DNA of 8,749 bases from an uncultured Anaerovibrio sp. (GTDB lineage: Bacteria; Bacillota; Negativicutes; Selenomonadales; Selenomonadaceae). The position numbers and the translations under genes are program-made. Positions within the stretch are counted from its first letter, which is position 1. Every line of letters starts with the position of its first letter. The notes beneath the pieces were generated by a model. That model did no database searches and was not told the origin of the DNA. It was given only the letters and a program-made list of their open reading frames with translations. Positions 6,486 to 8,749 of the stretch are shown here, one piece after another. Location of the stretch: the NCBI GenBank assembly GCA_902785445.1, contig CACZYN010000065.1, forward strand, positions 1 to 8,749, in the 5' to 3' direction.

Positions 6486-7898
6486 TCAGAAAGGGCTGGA
6501 AGTTATGGCATAATTCCTTACTGTGTATGCCATCATGTCTTCATCTAAAAGGTACCCGTTCTCTACCTTTAAATACTGACTATCTGCCATACCACTGCAC
6601 CGCTGAAACCCGCTTGCAGAATTATAGATAATCGCCCAAGCATTGGTATTGTCCACCAAATCGTTTCCACCTTTAACAAGGACACTGGTCAGAATAGGGA
6701 TAATATCCAAATTGCCATCTCCATTAATATCCATAAACACAATATCCCCTTCCATGGAATTAGGATTATCATAGTTATGAACAGCCGGTGGCTGATAGGT
6801 AAAGGAATAGGACGATGCATGCCCCTTGGTATCTGACAACTGCACATTGAGTTGATTACCGGTATTGGTGGCGATAACAGTTACATTGGCATCATTAATA
6901 TTTACTGTTTTCTGCCTAGTAGTTCCCTCAGCTACATGGAGAGGCCTCTTATCCGCATTCTTACTCTGACTAGTCTTTGCCACTCTTCCTTTATCCAGTG
7001 GCATATTAGCCCCATTATGCCCAGCTGAATTTACTTTATCATCCGAGTTTTCAGTCAAAGACCTTGTGGGCTCCCCACCAGTATTTATTTCAGTAGAATT
7101 TGTCCTGACATCATCACCCTGTACCCCAGTGTACTGATAGCACAAACCGCCTAAGGCAATCACCAGCAGGATAAATATCGCTATTCCAATGAAATTGAGC
7201 TTTTTCGGTGCTTTAAGCAAAGCATTTAGCATTGCCTCAGCATTTTGGTATCGGTCTGCCGGATCAAAGGCCATTGCCTTTTCAATAATCTTCTTTTCAT
7301 GAGCTGACATAGGAATACTTGGTAAAAGTGTGGCCAAGGTTTGCCCCAATGAATAAATATCTGACCGCTCATCTGTACTTTGATAGCCGAATTGCTCCGG
7401 TGGTGCGAAACGACGGGTTCCCTGTATTTCCGTGTCATGTTGATTATTCTTCCTTTTTATGCGGGCAATGCCAAAGTCTATCAAATATGGCTGAAAATCT
7501 TTTCCCACTATAATATGCTCTGGCTTAATATCCCGATGAATGATACTCGCTCCGTGAAATTGCTTTATTATAGGCAATAACTGCTTTAATAGTCCCGTTA
7601 TGGTAAAATTAGGAGAAGAAGCCTTCCCCTTGGCTATTTTTTCCAGGGAAATTCCTTCAATATACTCTTCAATAACAATGGTTCTGCCTGCATAAAGGAC
7701 ATACAAAATATGTGGAATTCCCTGTATGTCCAATTCCTGCAATCTATAAAACAAATCCCGTTTATCTTCACGGTATTCCCTGCGAATGAAGAATCTGTCA
7801 TCCGCTATTCTCTTTACCAGCATAACCAAACCATGCTCATTCCGCGAAAGCTCCTTTTCCACCACGAAGCTTTCATCTATAAAATCAATGGCAGGCAT
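6486..7898 (-). CDS. Transmembrane Ser/Thr protein kinase-like receptor with Ca-loop ectodomain
   Basis: A 470-residue, single-pass PknB-type protein. The cytoplasmic kinase domain spans about 10-230: HRDIKPEH (121-128) with catalytic D123, DFG (141-143), APPE (165-168), SDIYSLG (179-185) and the late R217 in PADRYQ. One TM segment (about 235-252) is followed by a Ser/Asn/Thr-rich linker (about 258-335) and an extracytoplasmic domain with DINGDGNLD (390-398), an EF-hand/FG-GAP-like calcium loop. Three features are unusual: the Gly-rich loop is not recognisable, the beta-3 position appears to be Arg (FFIRRE, R39 or R40) in place of the usual Lys, and the metal-binding Asn of HRDxKxxN is His128. 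Activity is therefore uncertain. It heads the secreted-protein/amidase cluster and is divergent from an HTH gene. The SD is weak (GCGAG). Confidence 0.85.
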   Translation of the reverse strand: MPAIDFIDESFVVEKELSRNEHGLVMLVKRIADDRFFIRREYREDKRDLFYRLQELDIQGIPHILYVLYAGRTIVIEEYIEGISLEKIAKGKASSPNFTITGLLKQLLPIIKQFHGASIIHRDIKPEHIIVGKDFQPYLIDFGIARIKRKNNQHDTEIQGTRRFAPPEQFGYQSTDERSDIYSLGQTLATLLPSIPMSAHEKKIIEKAMAFDPADRYQNAEAMLNALLKAPKKLNFIGIAIFILLVIALGGLCYQYTGVQGDDVRTNSTEINTGGEPTRSLTENSDDKVNSAGHNGANMPLDKGRVAKTSQSKNADKRPLHVAEGTTRQKTVNINDANVTVIATNTGNQLNVQLSDTKGHASSYSFTYQPPAVHNYDNPNSMEGDIVFMDINGDGNLDIIPILTSVLVKGGNDLVDNTNAWAIIYNSASGFQRCSGMADSQYLKVENGYLLDEDMMAYTVRNYAITSSPF

Positions 7899-7937
7899 TT
7901 TTTCATCTCGCTTTCTATCAGCATACCCCTCAATACT

Positions 7938-7966
7938 ATTTTATCCTTTCAAGAAATTAACTTCAA
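7938..7966 (-). promoter_or_regulatory. Promoter candidate for the kinase gene cluster
   Basis: On the minus strand TTGAAG (7966-7961) and TAAAAT (7943-7938) are 17 bases apart, matching consensus at 4/6 and 5/6. The predicted transcript would begin near 7931, about 33 bases before the kinase ATG at 7898. No equally good promoter was found in the gaps further down the cluster, so this may drive all five genes. Confidence 0.5.
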
Positions 7967-7976
7967 TTACATAAAA

Positions 7977-8018
7977 TTGGACAGTTAGTCCAAGACTTAT
8001 TGGCCAGTCTGTGGCAAA
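7977..8018. promoter_or_regulatory. Two tandem palindromes between kinase and HTH genes (candidate operator)
   Basis: TTGGACAGTTAGTCCAA (7977-7993) has perfect 6-bp arms around 5 bases. TTGGCCAGTCTGTGGCAAA (8000-8018) has 7-bp arms with one mismatch, also around 5 bases. Their starts are 23 bp apart, about two helical turns, which would put two dimers on one DNA face. They lie upstream of the kinase -35 box and just before an AT-rich TTATAT (8020-8025) ahead of the HTH gene. Operator function for the HTH protein is inferred. Confidence 0.45.
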
Positions 8019-8059
8019 ATTATATGCAGGAGAACGCGTTTCGGGAGTGAATTATATAT

Positions 8060-8524
8060 ATGGCGAATACAAGTGCTTTACTGTCTGAGCTAATTGATAA
8101 GGAAGATTTGAAGGCTTTTTTAGAGGAACATCAGGAAGATTTTATTAACATTACTCCGGCAGAATATTTAAATACTCTGGCAGATAAATATAGTATTTCT
8201 ATGGCTGAAATTGCCCGCACAGCCAATTTAGGTGACTATATCTATAAAATTTTTCGCGGTGAACGAAATCCCAGCCGTGATGTTCTGATCTGTATATGTC
8301 TGGCCATGAACGTAAGCCTGGATGAACTGCAATTATTGCTACGATTAGCCCAGTTTTATACATTGGATGTAAAGAACGAGCGGGATGCGGTAATTTTACA
8401 TGGCTTAAAGAAGAATAAATCCTTGCTGGAAATCAATGCCATGTTGTATGAGTTGAAACTTGAACTACTGATAGCTGAACGTGACTGGGGTTTACCCGCC
8501 CAAAAGCAAAAAAAGGATGTCTGA
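8060..8524 (+). CDS. XRE-like helix-turn-helix protein (154 aa), kinase-associated type
   Basis: The protein has an N-terminal helical stretch, then an XRE/Cro-type HTH at about 33-95. It runs from TPAEYLNTLADKYSISMAE (32-50) into IARTANLGDYIYKIFRGERN (51-70), then PSRDVLICICLAMNVSLDE (71-89). Residues 100-137 (NERDAVILHGLKKNKSLLE, then NAMLYELKL) form a helical C-terminal part. From memory this layout, TPAEYL through NPSRD to RDA-I, is typical of Firmicutes HTH proteins encoded beside Ser/Thr kinases. It is probably a cytoplasmic DNA-binding regulator, perhaps a phosphorylation target. ATG 8060 is the only good in-frame start (upstream stop TGA 8048); a GGGAG lies 12 bases before it. It is divergent from the kinase gene, and its stop codon lies in the loop of the terminator hairpin. 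Confidence 0.8.
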   Translation: MANTSALLSELIDKEDLKAFLEEHQEDFINITPAEYLNTLADKYSISMAEIARTANLGDYIYKIFRGERNPSRDVLICICLAMNVSLDELQLLLRLAQFYTLDVKNERDAVILHGLKKNKSLLEINAMLYELKLELLIAERDWGLPAQKQKKDV

Positions 8525-8542
8525 AGACATCCTTTTTCTTTT
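8508..8542. terminator. Rho-independent terminator shared by converging genes
   Basis: GGATGTC (8515-8521) and GACATCC (8526-8532) pair around a TGAA loop, with a 7-A run before and TTTTTCTTTT after. The stem can extend by A-T pairs to 12 bp. It ends the HTH transcript and, read from the other strand with a T-run of its own, can also end the minus-strand gene whose stop is at 8557-8555. Confidence 0.88.
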
Positions 8543-8554
8543 GTCTGAGGAAAT

Positions 8555-8749
8555 TTAAAAGGGGATTTCATTATCTGCATCCAGTGGCGTACTGGTTTCT
8601 GGCTCTTTGAATTCTGGTACAAACGGATATTCAGGATTATAGTTAAGGTGTTCTTCATCTATTAATTCTTCTAAAGTTATCTCTTCTTCATCAAATGGTA
8701 TTCCTCCGCTAAAGGAAACATACTCTGCCTTGCTCCTTTTTTCCAGACA
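8555..8749 (-). CDS. C-terminal 64 residues of a protein with an SSB-like acidic tip (5' end outside window)
   Basis: An open frame enters at the right edge and ends at TAA 8557-8555. It reads CLEKRSKAEYVSFSGGIPFD, then many Glu/Asp residues (EEEITLEELIDEEHLNYNPE), a Pro/Phe-rich stretch (YPFVPEFKEPETSTPL) and the end DADNEIPF. The DNEIPF terminus matches the acidic tip (DDDIPF in E. coli SSB) by which single-stranded DNA-binding proteins recruit repair and replication proteins. The OB fold itself is not in the window, and the sequence before the tip is not a typical Gly/Gln-rich SSB linker, so a phage- or element-type SSB or another protein with an SSB-like tip is possible. Low-complexity acidic composition and correct convergence on the shared terminator support it as a real gene. 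Confidence 0.6.
   Translation of the reverse strand, partial: CLEKRSKAEYVSFSGGIPFDEEEITLEELIDEEHLNYNPEYPFVPEFKEPETSTPLDADNEIPF

Noticed and set aside
7710..7988. Plus-strand frames opposite the kinase N-terminus running into the divergent promoter
   Set aside because: Antisense to a well-supported kinase domain, no SD-led start, and they cover the control region.
7977..8028. A complete plus-strand promoter for the HTH gene
   Set aside because: TTGGAC or TTGGCC could be -35 boxes, but none has a -10 match at 16-18 bp, so only the palindromes are reported.
8356..8658. A 100-codon minus-strand frame opposite the end of the HTH gene
   Set aside because: It crosses the shared terminator and lies in a different frame from the acidic-tip protein, whose reading is far more protein-like.

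Overview
The window looks like the chromosome of a low-to-mid GC Firmicute with a double-membrane lifestyle, most likely a Negativicute (Selenomonas/Anaerovibrio/Mitsuokella type). This rests on the Firmicutes-style phoH-ybeY-era-recO order, on a ybeY-era gene fusion, and on small secreted proteins that, from memory, resemble ones common in selenomonads. No rRNA, tRNA, CRISPR array or insertion sequence was recognised.

Region 1 (1-3063, minus strand) is a housekeeping operon. A good sigma-A-type promoter (TTGACG, 17 bp, TATACT) precedes phoH, followed by a 489-residue YbeY-Era fusion and by recO, which runs off the left edge. The genes are tightly packed: the ybeY SD overlaps the phoH stop, and the era stop shares a base with the recO start. 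RNA-related ATPase, rRNA-maturation RNase, 30S-assembly GTPase and recombination mediator are thus co-expressed.

Region 2 (3094-3820) is a type II toxin-antitoxin pair (YefM/Phd-like antitoxin, RelE/ParE-like toxin) with a perfect 11-bp inverted repeat in its promoter, then a rho-independent terminator closing the next gene cluster.

Region 3 (3920-8542) is an accessory envelope/signalling locus. On the minus strand, from its own promoter, come a transmembrane Ser/Thr kinase-like protein with altered catalytic residues and an extracytoplasmic calcium-loop domain, three small exported proteins of unknown function that may share one fold, and an exported zinc N-acetylmuramoyl-L-alanine amidase. 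Divergent from the kinase is an HTH protein; the shared 161-bp interval carries two tandem imperfect palindromes that could be its operator. The inferred picture is a membrane receptor kinase, its HTH partner, and a set of cell-envelope effectors.

Region 4 (8555-8749) is the 3' end of a minus-strand gene whose product ends in an acidic DNEIPF tail like that of single-stranded DNA-binding proteins. It converges on the HTH gene across a shared terminator.
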